From positions 99,069-163,068 of the forward strand of contig NZ_FJUR01000003.1 in the NCBI RefSeq assembly GCF_900067135.1: a stretch of DNA of 64,000 nt, read 5' to 3'. This DNA is from Rhizobium sp. 9140. GTDB taxonomy: Bacteria > Pseudomonadota > Alphaproteobacteria > Rhizobiales > Rhizobiaceae. Position 1 is the stretch's first letter; each line of letters begins with the position of its first letter. Positions 63,883 to 64,000 of this stretch are shown here, piece by piece. Made by a program: the position numbers and the translations under genes. The notes below the pieces were generated by a model. The model did no database searches. It had not been told where the DNA came from and saw only the letters and a program-made list of their open reading frames with translations.

Positions 63883-64000
63883 GCCATGGCTCCGAGATAG
63901 GCCTCGATGACAGCGGGATCGCGCGCGACCTCTGCCGGCTACCCTCGGCAAGCGCCCTGCCCAGCGCCATGGCGACGACCCGCGAGCAGAGACGGGAGAC
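63879..64000 (-). pseudogene. LivF-like branched-chain ABC ATPase, 3' fragment at the window edge
   Basis: The minus strand from the right edge reads CSRVVAMALGRALAEG, then after a one-base shift AEVARDPAVIEAYLGAMA and a stop at 63879-63881. This is the usual C-terminus of LivF ATPases. The frameshift near 63945 and the edge of the window prevent judging the whole gene. Confidence 0.55.

Noticed and set aside
62866..63951. 361-codon minus-strand frame starting upstream of the aldo/keto reductase
   Set aside because: The part before 63678 is the out-of-frame complement of Liv remnants; the reductase itself starts at 63678 and its frame breaks near 63050.

Overview
The window looks like accessory DNA of an alphaproteobacterium, most likely Hyphomicrobiales (Rhizobiaceae or Brucellaceae type). 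This is inferred from GC-rich codon use, a tripartite tricarboxylate (TctABC/Bug) transporter, ROK regulators paired with a sugar ABC operon, a DUF1127 protein and a GH42 beta-galactosidase locus. No rRNA, tRNA, CRISPR array or replication origin was recognised. The mix of small catabolic, regulatory and transport modules, three IS21-family copies and several truncated genes fits a megaplasmid or genomic island.

Layout. 1-2.0 kb: truncated LysR regulator, a DUF1127 protein and an EamA exporter. 2.1-7.6 kb: a decayed ddl remnant borders a compact three-gene cassette. It encodes an AbiEi-like regulator with an N-terminal PD-(D/E)XK-like motif, an AbiEii-like nucleotidyltransferase and a PHP/ABC-ATPase (TrlF-like). 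Its promoter carries two copies of a palindrome, one of which contains the first start codon. This is the best candidate for an undescribed defence-type system. 8.55-11.06 kb and 28.10-30.60 kb: two apparently identical IS21-family elements in the same orientation enclose about 17 kb of catabolic genes. These are an aromatic-ring FAD monooxygenase with a DUF2783 partner, a serine hydrolase, TctAB/GntR/TctC with a fumarase-superfamily lyase, a DAO-type oxidase, and a seven-gene run: hydrolase, luciferase-like monooxygenase, SnoaL-like protein, ABM-like protein, flavin reductase and a two-subunit CoA transferase.

30.6-33.7 kb: the homogentisate module (hmgA, fahA, divergent MarR regulator with three inverted repeats). 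fahA has lost its C-terminus to the IS. 33.9-41.6 kb: ROK regulator, then a convergent operon for uptake (binding protein, two permeases, ATPase) and hydrolysis (GH42) of a beta-galactoside. 42.1-43.6 kb: ECF sigma factor, membrane anti-sigma-like protein and periplasmic sensor. 44.2-53.3 kb: small exported proteins, lipoproteins and a two-adaptor RND efflux pump. 53.4-57.1 kb: a ROK regulator truncated by a third, diverged IS21 copy with a frameshifted istA. 57.2-58.9 kb: an RTX/beta-solenoid protein.

59-64 kb: ornithine cyclodeaminase, AraC regulator, MFS transporter, an aldo-keto reductase/RidA fusion and branched-chain ABC remnants. Most of these carry single-base indels, often in short homopolymers, so the segment is either decaying or poorly sequenced. 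None of the three IS copies has an obvious target-site duplication, and five of their six flanks are genes or gene-like frames cut at the IS edge or fused to it. IS-to-IS recombination or adjacent deletion therefore probably shaped the present order.
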